Assembly (NCBI GenBank): GCA_022495995.1
Contig: JAFEMH010000933.1
Location: 1-64,000, forward strand
Source of the DNA: Adenophora triphylla var. japonica
Taxonomy: Eukaryota; Streptophyta; Magnoliopsida; Asterales; Campanulaceae
Direction: 5' to 3'
Length of the DNA: 64,000 nt
Part shown: positions 1 to 9,618 of the stretch, one piece after another
Layout of the letters: every line of letters begins with the position of its first letter
How positions within the stretch are numbered: position 1 is the stretch's first letter
The notes under the pieces: generated by a model
What the model was told of the DNA's origin: nothing
Database searches by the model: none
What the model saw: the letters and a program-made list of their open reading frames with translations, nothing else
Position numbers and translations under genes: made by a program

Positions 1-900
1 GAGATGGAACTTAAAGCTCAGCTGGTGAAATGGCCATTCCTCCCTCTTGACGAGGAGCATTAGACATCTTTCGAGTTCCATGCTTGAAGCCGCATTTGAG
101 AGCTTCCCTCGGCCACTTCCCCTCACTGGCGACTTGCGTGCAATGGTTAATTCCGGGGCTAGAAAGTTTGAAAAGGCTTACAATCGGCGGCTAAACCCAG
201 ACCGCTGGCACACCTGCCTACGGATATCGGGCTCCTCCCTCCAAAACTACTCTCACTTTCGCTAAAGGCAAAGGCGATCGGCTACGCGGGACGGGGCTGT
301 AACAATGCCACTTCCTTTGTTCCCCGAAGCACGATGCATCCGAGATCCGGCTCCAAGACTTGAGAAACTTTGGGATGCCTTTGAGTGATATCTTGAGGTT
401 TGGTGAGAGAAGGTTTGCTCGGCCTTTGGAAAATTATCGGCCTAGAAACCCCAACGCTCCTTTGGATACCTCGAAGCATTGTGCCTTTCATCGGTACCAT
501 GGGCACTGACGGATGATTGCGTCCCCCTGAAAAAAAGGCCATCCAAGGGTTGATTGAGCAAGGGAGGTTAGAGATGCACGAAGGGACCTAATACTATCAA
601 TAACCCGCTCCCTAACAACATGAGGTGTCAACATGATCGAGTTTGGTGGTTCAAGCCTTGTGGGCACAATGGAGTTTGACTCGTCCTTTTGCAAGGTCAA
701 TGAACCGGTCATCGCGAGGCAATGAAGATGGTTGGATTGAGCAAAAAGTTGCCAAGGAAATCTGATGGAAAGGTCTGATAGCTCCGTCTCCGGCGTCGAA
801 GAATAGATGCATGGTTCAACGGCAAGAGCGGCTAGGCCCCGGGGGCTACCTATCTTTAAAATAGTCTTTTGAGTCAACCTTCGTAGGTTCTAGTACTTTT
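1..900 (+). pseudogene. Decayed Tat-type gag C-terminus (element D)
   Basis: This is the C-terminal part of a retrotransposon gag, broken by several stops and frameshifts. Around 476-540 the plus strand reads KHCAFHRYHGH, then TDDCV and LKK in a shifted frame. That is the same zinc-knuckle layout (YC-x2-H-x4-H-x4-C) as in gag of element A near 30400. Further on, NPLPNN and VNMIEFGGSS match NPLPSNG and VNLIDFGSS of element A. Upstream, 110-262 may be gag spacer. No protease, RT, RNase H or integrase follows, so D seems to be a pol-less, non-autonomous derivative. Its 5' end lies outside the window. The zinc-knuckle homology is clear; the exact limits are not. Confidence 0.7.
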
Positions 901-1544
901 CTTTCACCTAAGTCCTTCTGGACATTTGTCGTTGTAGTCCATTTTGGACATAGTGGTTAAGTGTCTAATTTTTAATATAAGTCTTTTTTCTTTTCTTGCT
1001 AGACTCGAGACATCACTTGCGCACCCACGTTACACTTAATTGAAATGGTTTTATCCAAAATGATCACTTGTCTTTGCTCGACCACTAATTCTTCGAAAAT
1101 GATTAATATTTAAACTAATCGGAGTGAGAAAATCAATTGATATCCTTCCCAAATTGGGGCTTACCAACTCCCATCTTGCATCTCATATGCTCACATCCCT
1201 TTAAATCATCATCATCATCTCGTTGCTCGATGAATTTGCATGGATCTTTTCTCATATAAAGCTTAAGCAAGCAATGAAGACTTAATCTCGTTTAGGTCAT
1301 CCGGTAGGGATTGCGGTTGAAACCTTTCACCCATAGGAAAGCCATTACCTCACCCTTACTAAACATTACCCTCTCATTTCAAGATCGGCGTGTTTTGAAA
1401 CCCGGTTTAGCCATCATTTTTGCTCCATGCGAGAGAAAGTCCAAGCGAGCCCGAGAAGTTAGCTTCGAGAATCGGCGATGCGCAAATTATCTCAAGCCAT
1501 GAAGGAAGGACAAAGATAATCCTCAACTCCTCGGGAAGCTTTCC

Positions 1545-1710
1545 AAGTCAAAAAAAAAAAAAACAAAAAAACAAAAAAAAAAAAAAACAAAAAAAAAACA
1601 AAAAAAAAAACAAAAAAGAAACAAAAAAAAGAAGGATTTTAAAATCCTCACAATCTCGGATATAATTCCAAGCTCCTCAGGAAGCCTTCCAAAAAAAAAA
1701 AAAAAAGAAG
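1545..1710. repeat. A-rich low-complexity tract
   Basis: Runs of A broken by single C or G at about 1550-1635 and again at 1691-1708, separated by CTCAGGAAGC-type sequence. It resembles slippage-prone low complexity inside the element D 3' region. It is not followed by a target duplication that would mark a retroposed tail. Confidence 0.8.
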
Positions 1711-1849
1711 AAGAACTCAAAAGTCCCCAGAGCATCTCAAGAAGCTCTCCAATGATCAAAAAGGAGCTGAATTCTCGCAAGATCGCAAAAAGTTGTCGAG
1801 TAGCTCGGACTTCCTCTTATCATTACCTTAAACCAATCCCAAGCCATCC

Positions 1850-2037
1850 TCTCAATTTTAGAGGATACTCCCATCACCATTACCCTTGCCCTTGGCCAAG
1901 TCAAAATCTGACCTCTCATTCTTGGAGGCAATCAATCTTCCTCGCCGTAGATTTCCCAAACACATCCCCGCGAGCCAACCTCTCATCTTTAGAGGTTCGG
2001 TCGGTAAAAGGCCTAGCCGACCTCTCATCTCAAGAGG
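1850..2037 (+). repeat. Four short hairpin units CCTCTCAT...AGAGG
   Basis: Four copies of a 17-bp imperfect inverted repeat occur at about 1850, 1912, 1979 and 2021. Arms are CCTCT/AGAGG, with GGAGG in the second copy. Loops vary (CAATTTT, CATTCTT, CATCTTT, CATCTCA). Arms are kept while loops differ, which suggests stem-loops rather than simple duplication. Confidence 0.6.
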
Positions 2038-2417
2038 TCATAATCTCCCAAATCACCCGATAGCCGATCGAAGCCAGGAAACCCGACTACGGTCCCTACC
2101 GGATAGCGGTTTCATTCTAATATCCTCGATGTCGGGATCAAATTAATGCTTCATTGCTTGCTTAAATTGGAATCTAATCCATTTTGGTTCAAAATTACCA
2201 ATCAAAGATTGTGCAAATTCAACCCTTCCCTTCATGTGAGCATATTTCATTTCTCCTCACAAACACTTGCCGTGGATGTCCCCTTTGGGGCTTCGCATCC
2301 GTGTCTTTCATGGACACTCTAAGGGGATATGTTATTCAATCCTCCAAATCCTCAAAATCCCCAAAGGTCCTCGGACCCTCGAATTTCAACATTCATTCTC
2401 TTTTCATTCGGGATAGG

Positions 2418-2467
2418 CCCGAACTACGGCGACTGAGCTCTTCATAATGGAGGGAACGTAGGCAACC
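2418..2467 (+). other. Conserved Tat 3'-region block (proximal type), element D
   Basis: The block reads CGAACTACGG, then a spacer of about 25 bases, then GGGAACGTAGGCAACC. The same pair of motifs in element-sense orientation occurs just downstream of integrase in elements A (9272-9330, minus) and C (54848-54894, minus). Function unknown. Confidence 0.7.
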
Positions 2468-3844
2468 GAAATGGTCCGGTCGAAATCACAAACAAATCTC
2501 AAAAAAAAATCCGGTCTCATCAAGGATCGTCCCTATACACTTTCCGCCCTTCCAAGCTTGATTTTCGATATCGGTTGGTTTCTCCTTGTGATTAATCAAA
2601 ATATTTGTTCATATCAGATTTAGGGATTGAATAACCCGAACATTAACAAAGGGTTTTAAGCGGCCTTGTGATCATCATGAATAAGACAAGTTTTCAAGTG
2701 TCTCGACAAGTCTTCTCTCTCTCCATCATAGGGAAATAGAGCCAAACACTTTGTCTTTACGTACGGGGGCTTCCATACACTTTTCCACACCTTGTGATGC
2801 TTATACTCTCTCAAAAGAGTCAAACCAAAAGCGAGAGTGTCATACACAAATTCGGGAGACATTCCCATCTTTCAAAAGATATGCCCACACGTAAACATTT
2901 ACGAGTCTTGTCCGATGGCGGTTGACTAAGGTGCGAAAAGATGGGTTCCCCCTGCTCGTAAGACTACTCGAATTTCTTCATCTTTGGGGCTTGCTAAGCG
3001 GTTCTCCCGGGTTCTCTGTAGCGGCTCTTCAAAAGGCTGGGGCTTATATAGTCATCTTTGGGTCCACGTTGGGTTCTTCACCACGAGATAGACTCGCCAA
3101 ATCGCTTCTTCAAAATCTGGACTTTGCCTACTCGGGATCCGGGGGCTTTGTCAAGATGGTCTTTTGGACCGAATTTTATCAAGTCGCAAGAAAGAATTTC
3201 GGCTTCGGTAACTTGGTACACGGCGGCTTCCCGTAGCATCGGAATTCAAGATCGGGGTTTCTCCGGCATTAGCAATTCCATCAAATCATCCTCCGGACAA
3301 GGTTTCGGCCAAGGTCACGACTCATCCAAATGAAAGAAGCTTCACTCGTATCAACGTTGGCCCTAAAGTCTGTCAGCATCAGCTTCAAATGACCAAGAAT
3401 GAGAGGGAAAGTTTCAATCAAGACCCGGGATCCGAATCCAATCTCATCAAGATTGAGGTCCATGTGATATTCGACAAAACCTCACCAACAACCGCATTTG
3501 TTTAAATCGCGATCAAGGGTTCTCATCCCCCACTTGATCAAAATTTGTTCCAAGCGGTCTCCATACCCATGCATCCCCACTAAAAATCTCCCGAGGGCTC
3601 ATGTAGCATGCACAAAACTTGAGTCAATAGGAATAATCCTAAATCATCGAAGATCATAAATCATAATTTTCTGCCGAAGCTTAGGCTAAGTGCATCTTCG
3701 AAAGCAAGTAAATGCATCATCCCATAATCATTTTTGGTTCCATGCATGCATCTGTCATCATGAATGCCATATATGCATCTTCCTCTTCACTAACGAATGC
3801 AGGAATTCAAACGTGAAATCAAATCCCCCTTTTTTCGGCAAGGA

Positions 3845-3995
3845 TGATCTTCACCAAAGACGACCTCCAATGAATGAAGACGCCCTCCAACATCTACGGT
3901 TTGGCAAAGACAAGCTCCGGCGTACGCAACTTGCTAAAGACGACCTCCAATGTCCACAAATGGATGAAAACGGCCCCAATGAAGACCACCTCCGG
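3845..3995 (+). repeat. Degenerate short tandem repeat
   Basis: Irregular copies of an AAAGACGACCTCCAATG-like unit, about 30-36 bp, precede the better-kept array that starts near 3996. Copies are too diverged to count precisely. Confidence 0.55.
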
Positions 3996-4425
3996 TGTCT
4001 ACAATTCGGTCGAGACGCCAAGTTCTCGAATACAAGTCGGTCGGGGACGCCAAGTTCTCAAAATGCAAATCGGTCGGGGACGCCAAGTTCTCAAATGCAA
4101 ATCAAATGCCGGTTGGTCGAGACGCCAAGTTCTCAAATACAATTCGGTCGAGAGACGCCAAGTTCTCAAATACGGTTCGGTCGGGGACGCCAAGTTCTCA
4201 AATGCAAATCAAATGCCGGAGTCGGTCGAGAGACGCCAAGTTCTCACATACAAATCGGTCGAGAGACGCCAAGTTCTCCAATACAAATCGGTCGGGGACG
4301 CCGAGTTCTCAAATACAAATCGGTCGGAGACGCCAAGTTCTCCAAGGCAAGAAGGTCGAGAGATGCCAAGCTCTCCAATACAATGCGGTCGGAGACACCA
4401 AGTTCTCAAAAGCAAGAAGTCCCAA
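3996..4425 (+). repeat. Tandem array 1 of element D (about 12 units of 31-47 bp)
   Basis: Units carry the core GACGCCAAGTTCTCAAATAC followed by a variable ATTCGGTCGGG-type tail. About 12 copies are visible; two longer units carry an extra CAAATCAAATGCC segment. Open frames through this stretch on both strands are repeat translations, not proteins. Such arrays are a known feature of the hypervariable 3' untranslated region of Tat/Ogre elements. Confidence 0.9.
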
Positions 4426-4675
4426 TGTGAATACAAGCTCGACCACCTCTACAAGGTTGACGATCACCGTGAGATGCGGACTCGACCAAACTCCTCCTTC
4501 GGGTCAAAATGCTTCCAAAGACGGCAAATCGTCGGCGAAACCGTCCACGACGAACAGCAACTTAACAACTCTTCATCAACATCAGCCGTAGCCTCAGTCC
4601 TTCCGGCAACTACAGGTAAGCACAGCACAGGTATGAAAGCATATCTTAGTCAACTACTTTTCTAAAAGAACATTA

Positions 4676-5405
4676 TCATCAGATCATAGGGCGACTTCCC
4701 CAAAACAGTCAAACCATAGGGTGACTTCCCAAAAATAGTCAAACCATAGGGCGACTTCCCAAAAATAGTCAGATCATAGGGTGACTTCCCAAAAATAGTC
4801 AAACCATAGGGCGACTTCCCAAAAATAGTCAAACCATAGGGCGACTTCCCCAAAACAGTCAAACCATAGGGCGACTTCCCAAAAATAGTCAAACCACAGG
4901 GCGACTTCCCAAAAATAGTCAGATCATAGGGCGACTTCCCAAAAATAGTCAGATCATAGGGCGACTTCCCAAAAACAGTCAAACCATAGGGCGACTTCCC
5001 AAAAATAGTCAGATCATAGGGTGACTTCCCAAAAATAGTCAAACCATAGGGCGACTTCCCAAAAATAGTCAGATCATAGGGCGACTTCCCCAAAATAGTC
5101 AAACCATAGGGCGACTTCCCAAAAATAGTCAAACCACAGGGCGACTTCCCAAAAATAGTCAGATCATAGGGCGACTTCCCAAAAATAGTCAGATCATAGG
5201 GTGACTTCCCAAAAATAGTCAAACCACGGGGCGACTTCCCGAAAATAGTCAGATCATAGGGCGACTTCCCAAAAATAGTCAGATCATAGGGTGACTTCCC
5301 TAAAATAGTCAATCCCTCGGGTGACTCCCAAATACAGTCAATCTCTAGGACGACTTCCCTAAAATAGTCAATCCTCGGGTGACCCCCAGATACAGTCAAT
5401 CCTTG
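4676..5405 (+). repeat. Tandem array 2 of element D (about 24 units of 30 bp)
   Basis: Unit: CATAGGGCGACTTCCC with AAAAATAGTCA and either AAC or GAT before CATAGGG. The AAC and GAT variants are interspersed, pointing to amplification of multi-unit blocks. The last four units (from about 5310) are more diverged and shorter. A 254-residue minus-strand open frame here is simple repeat translation. There are no unique spacers, so it is not a CRISPR array. Confidence 0.95.
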
Positions 5406-5509
5406 GTCCATCCACTTGACCGACATTGATCACCTTTCTTCCCGATGGTTCTCGTAAGCCCGAGTCTTCCCCAGCAAGAACACCTTCAAATAGCCTCCAT
5501 CAGGTACCG

Positions 5510-5905
5510 AACCTCAACTTAGGTTCATACTCCTGAACTAAGTCTCCATTTAGGTTCATACTCCTGAACTAAGTCTCCATTAGGTTCATACTCCTGAACC
5601 GAACCTCAACTTAGGTTCATACTCCTGAACTAAGTTCCCATTTAGGTTCATACTCCTGAACCAAATCTCAACTTAGGTTCATACTCCTGAACTAAGTCTC
5701 CATTAGGTTCATACTCCTGAACCGAACCTCAACTTAGGTTCATACTCCTGAACTAAGTTCCCATTTAGGTTCATACTCTGAACAAAATCTCAACTTAGGT
5801 TCATACTCCTGAACTAAGTCTCCATTAGGTTCATACTCCTGAACCGAACCTCAACTTAGGTTCATACTCCTGAACTAAGTTCCCATTTAGGTTCATACCC
5901 TCTCA
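5510..5905 (+). repeat. Tandem array 3 of element D (about 13 units of 30 bp, hairpin-forming)
   Basis: Unit: TTAGGTTCATACTCCTGAAC plus a short variable tail (TAAGTCTCCA, CGAACCTCAAC, TAAGTTCCCAT). Each unit contains the inverted repeat GGTTCA-TACTCC-TGAACC or a near match, so each could fold into a stem-loop in the element transcript. One unit near 5775 has lost a base (TACTCTGAAC). Confidence 0.93.
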
Positions 5906-6584
5906 AAAGAAATTCCCGGCAGTTAAACGTAAGACCGAGTGCCCCGAGAAAGATAACGGATCCCGTATCTTTCATCAAAATCATTCACGGCAGTAAAACG
6001 TAAGACCGATTTCCCCGACGAATACGTCTGCTTTTCCCCAGCAAGGCTAACGAAATCCCCAGCGAAGCTAACGGAATCCCAAAAGCCAACGAAATCTCGA
6101 GTAGATTTCGAACTACGGCCGGCTTGATTCCCACTCGGGATACGTAGGTAGCCTATCATTAGGTCCAGCCACTCGACCAAAATGGTCATCCTTTCCTTCG
6201 GCGGCGAGACGTAAGACCGATCCTTTCAAGCAAAGTCCACCGAGAGGACCATCTATCCCCACCATCAAGGTTCGAGGCACCTAAACGCCATCTCTAAGGT
6301 TCGAGGCACCTAAAACGCCATCTTCACGGTTTGAGGCACCTAAAACGCCATCATCTTCATGGTCCGAGGCGCCTAAACGCCATCATCTCCGAGGTTGATA
6401 CCTTAAAAACAATCATTCCCGGGGTCAAAGACCCGAACTACGGCCGGCTTGATTCCCATTCGGGATACGTAGGTAGCCTATTGAATAGGTTCAGCCACTC
6501 GATCACTTGATCATCCTATCAAATATGGAGCCTTACTCTTATCGACGACTTCGCTTCCTTCGAAAACACCGTCGCCGAGGGCTG
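5906..6584 (+). other. Distal 3' region of element D with conserved blocks and a 34-bp repeat
   Basis: Non-coding stretch up to the 3' LTR. It has three copies of a GGCAGTAAAACGTAAGACCGA-like sequence (about 5918, 5988, 6202). Two copies of the distal conserved block (CGAACTACGG ... GGGATACGTAGGTAGCC) lie at 6109-6153 and 6432-6478. Four units of a 34-bp repeat (GGTTCGAGGCACCTAAACGC core) lie at about 6267-6385. The sequence just before the LTR, GTCGCCGAGGGCT, recurs almost unchanged before the element C 3' LTR. No clear polypurine tract is visible. Confidence 0.7.
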
Positions 6585-8268
6585 CGTAAGTGCTCCAATT
6601 TGAGTTGGTAGTTTTCGTTAGAAAGTTAACGAAAGTTTTAACATTTCTAACATTTCTAACAATCTCTAACCTTCCTAACCAAGCAAGAGTAGGTTAGGGT
6701 TTTCCATTTAAAGTTAAACCAAAAAAGGAATCCAAAAGCAAAAGAATTAAGAAAATCCCGAAACAAAGAAGTTGAAAAACAATTTCGCCGATATTTTGAA
6801 AAATATTCTTCCTGTTCAAAGCCTGGAGCAGCATTTAATGCACCAGGCACGTTTTACAAGGACCTCCGCGCGGACATCTTTGCATCTCCCAGTGGCCTAT
6901 AAATTGAACCCTCCTCTCTCAGTTAAAACAACACAACTTACTCACAAGAACGAAGTTACAGGCGAAATATAGAGAGAAAACAGTGGGAATCCTTAGATTG
7001 CCACCATTTTCTCTTGAATCTTTCCCAATCAAATACCAAACACACCAAACCTTGATACTCCTCAAGCCAAACACCAAATCTTGATACTCCTCAAGTCAAA
7101 TTCCAAGCCTAGGAAGATAGGGTGTCACCATTGGTAAAGCCCTCCTTCTCAAAACCCTAAAATTCTCTTTTGATCTCTTGATCATCTTGTTCTTCTTACT
7201 TTGACTTATTTTATGTCTAGTTTAACTTGAGTTTTGACCTAAGATGGTCATCTTGAAGTTCATCTTCATGAATGACCATCTCAAGTGGTCCACATTTTAG
7301 ATCTTTAGTCAATTCTTTCTCCTTGGTTTCATCTTTACAAAACCCCCTTTCCCTTTGCAAAGGACATGTTTCAACCCCATAAATTCCACAAGGATGACTT
7401 GAATATGATAACCACTTAACACAAGGTAGTGGAATCAAGTCTAGGGATGAAAATGGGGTGAACATAGATGCAAACCCCCCAAAAATCACATTTCTCCTCA
7501 AGAACATCTTGCTGTCCAGTAGCATTGTTCTGAGAACTCAGTCCATTTTCCTATTTTTTGGACCCAGTAAAATTTGGAATTGGGTGTTTACTACAAAATA
7601 CTTTTTGTAGCCAACATCCAGAGCTTTCCATACATATTTTTAATTTATTTTTTACGTGAGTAAAACTCCTTTTTTCAATTTTTCTTTTAGAGGCCAGTTC
7701 ATCAGCTTCTGGAAATCCAGATTTCAGATCTGAGATTTCCAGAAGGTTTTGACCCCTCAAATTATCTCCAAAATGAAAAGTTCTTTTACAGAAACCTTTT
7801 TTAAGGTGTTTTGAACATTTTTCCTTCCCGGACTTTTCCCAGATTCTGGAGTTTTCAAGCCCTAAAGTCCATTTCAAAGTCAAGGGTCAACTGTCTTTTT
7901 CATTCTGGCAGAAATGGTTTTCAACTTCCGAAAATCTTTTGAGTGCCAAATCTCAACCCAAAAATCACCCAAAAAATCATGGGATTAGTTTAAAGCCTTA
8001 AAAAGAGCTCCCAATTTTTACTTACCTCAGTTTCAACTTATTTTGGCCAAAACACACACACACAAACACACACAACAAAGGATTTTGAATGTTTGGAAGA
8101 CTCGTTTTTACGAGGCGTTCCGGGTGCACACTAACGTCCTTCCCGGCACGTAACGTGACCTCCGAACCTAAATTTCTGATCTCGGGCATTTTTCAAAGTT
8201 TTGGCCCTTAAAACAAAAATGGCGTGGCGACTCCGTTTTGATTTTCAAAAAAAATCGGGTACATCACA
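6585..8268 (+). mobile_element. 3' LTR of element D (1684 bp, plus orientation)
   Basis: This aligns along its whole length with the reverse complement of 32502-34208 (by eye roughly 85-90%). It starts CGTAAGTGCTCC, against TGTAAGTACTCC in the other copy, and ends TCGGGTACATCACA. Features in order: a palindrome TCCGCGCGGA (6865-6874); a TATA box (TATAAATT, 6898-6905); an AC-rich tract near 8053-8085; two stem-loops (8101-8150); TGACCTCCGAAC (8156-8167); GTGGCGACTCC about 45 bp from the end. It is inverted relative to the LTR of element A, so it cannot be A's own 3' LTR. It is read as the end of a plus-strand element inserted in A. Confidence 0.85.
8101..8167 (+). promoter_or_regulatory. Conserved double stem-loop block of Tat LTR (element D copy)
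   Basis: Stem 1 is CTCGT/ACGAG at 8101-8114. Stem 2 pairs 8116-8124 (CGTTCCGGG) with 8142-8150 (CCCGGCACG). A constant TGACCTCCGAAC follows. The block recurs with changed but still pairing stem bases in four other LTRs of this window. Confidence 0.7.
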
Positions 8269-8938
8269 GGTGGTAGTCAAGCAGCCAGGGTTGTATGTAT
8301 CCTCTTTTTGTATCCCATCATTAGTGAGCAGACAGTACGGGTACCTACAGCAGATTGTCAAGACTTTGAGAGAGAGAGAGAGGGTGATGACTGATACTGT
8401 TCCGCTGAGTATGGCTGAGCCGCAGACTATGCAGTTCTTTGGCAGATCTTTTCTGGAGGGTTTTTTGCCTACACAGACACTTCTTCGCCAGAACCGCGGC
8501 ATTACATTCTTGACCACAGAATATCTGATCTGGTGTGAGGAGCAACAGGGTCCAGTGTAGTTGACGATAGAGGCTCGTCGTCGAGAATATCTTGGGGCAG
8601 ACTATCCGACCAGTCGATCTTTTAGAAATGTGGAGGCCCAGGGGAACCCAGATGATGTCACTGGTGATGTTGCAGAGTACTATTGGAGGTAAGAGCTTCG
8701 GAGAGCTGCTATGAGAGATGATCCCGAGGTGATAGCTCGCAGAGAGGCCTTGAGGCAAGAGAGGACTGCTAGGGCAGCTTTGAGAGAGACTGGGCTGATC
8801 GATCCGCCAGCTCACACTATACCTGAGCTAGGGCGAGCTCAAACTGACCTTTTCGACATTCTTAGGCCAAAGACCTCCCGGGGACCGAGGAAGAGGAAGA
8901 GTAGGGACTCAAGTTCGGGAGCGGGAACGAACTCCTAG
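8269..8938 (+). pseudogene. 3' remnant of an antisense DUF7745-like gene (element A)
   Basis: A plus-strand frame, opposite to A's gag-pol, runs from the edge of the element D LTR to a stop at 8938. It has in-frame stops near 8559 and 8690. It encodes SLVSRQYGYLQ, EPQTMQFFGRSF, PDDVTGDVAEYYWR and a basic C-terminal tail (SRGPRKRKSRDSS). The PDDVTGD region matches PRDVTGD of the second antisense gene of element C near 53875, in the same place relative to integrase. The 5' part was cut off by insertion of element D. DUF7745 membership is inferred from general family resemblance. Confidence 0.65.
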
Positions 8939-9618
8939 ACGCTTTATTGAAAGATAGGAGACACTTTTGTTTGTGTATATTTTTATTTATTTTTTGAGAA
9001 AGGGATTATTGTATGGAACATGAGTATCCCCAATTGCTTATTGCAGACACACATAGATGTTAGAATTTTGAAGATTTTATTGCTTTTTATTTGCAGCAGA
9101 TTATGTGAGTCGAGAGCAGGTCGTGCTTGAACTCATCAAAAAGAATATTAACTTGTAATGAATCGTTGAATAGCTTTGGAGTTGTAATCAAAACACATTT
9201 TGGCAATTTGAAAGCACCATTTGTTTGACAAGCTTTGAAATTTTTAAGTATTTTTAGACCGAACCACAAGTGGTTGCCTACGTTCCCCTTTTAAAAAGAG
9301 AACTAAGGGGCTCAGGTCTCCGTAGTTCGACTCAATTAACTTTGGTGTTTAAGAAAGGGGAGATAGAAGAGGGACAAGGTGCAACCCTGTTTTTTTTACC
9401 TAAACTGCCCATTTTTAGGGTTTTCAGTCTAGTTGGGTATATTCTTTTAGCATCGGGCGCGTCCCTTATTTTTGCACGGACTGCCTTTTGGGAGGTTTTC
9501 AGTCTCATCTAGGACAATTTTATTGCACCTTTTATTCATCATTTTTTTTATTATTTATTTTTTTATTTCTTTTTTTTTTATTAAATTTTTTTTACAGAGG
9601 GGGAAGACTCAATCAGAT
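8939..9618 (-). other. Element A region between integrase and antisense gene
   Basis: Non-coding. It holds the proximal conserved block on the minus strand (9272-9330: CGTAGTTCG and GGTTGCCTACGTTCCCC as read on plus). It also has a stretch near 9108-9130 (AGGTCGTGCTTGAACTCATC) that is nearly repeated in element C near 54243, and a T-rich tract at 9540-9590. Confidence 0.65.

Larger units (their letters stand above)
901..3844 (+). other. Non-coding internal/3' region of element D
   Basis: No gene is recognisable on either strand across this 2.9 kb, and open frames are short with no family resemblance. It lies between the gag remnant and the 3' arrays, where pol would be in a complete element. 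It holds an A-rich tract, a set of short hairpins and one conserved 3'-region block, listed separately. The rest shows nothing I can interpret. Confidence 0.6.

Noticed and set aside
1545..1710. Poly-A tract as the tail of a retroposed gene or LINE
   Set aside because: No coding remnant precedes it and no target duplication flanks it; other A-rich patches nearby fit low complexity.
4676..5405. Regular 30-bp repeats suggesting CRISPR
   Set aside because: Repeats are head to tail without unique spacers, have no cas genes, and lie in plant retrotransposon DNA.
4662..5426. A 254-residue minus-strand open frame
   Set aside because: It is the translation of a 30-bp tandem array; unit length divisible by three keeps the frame open.
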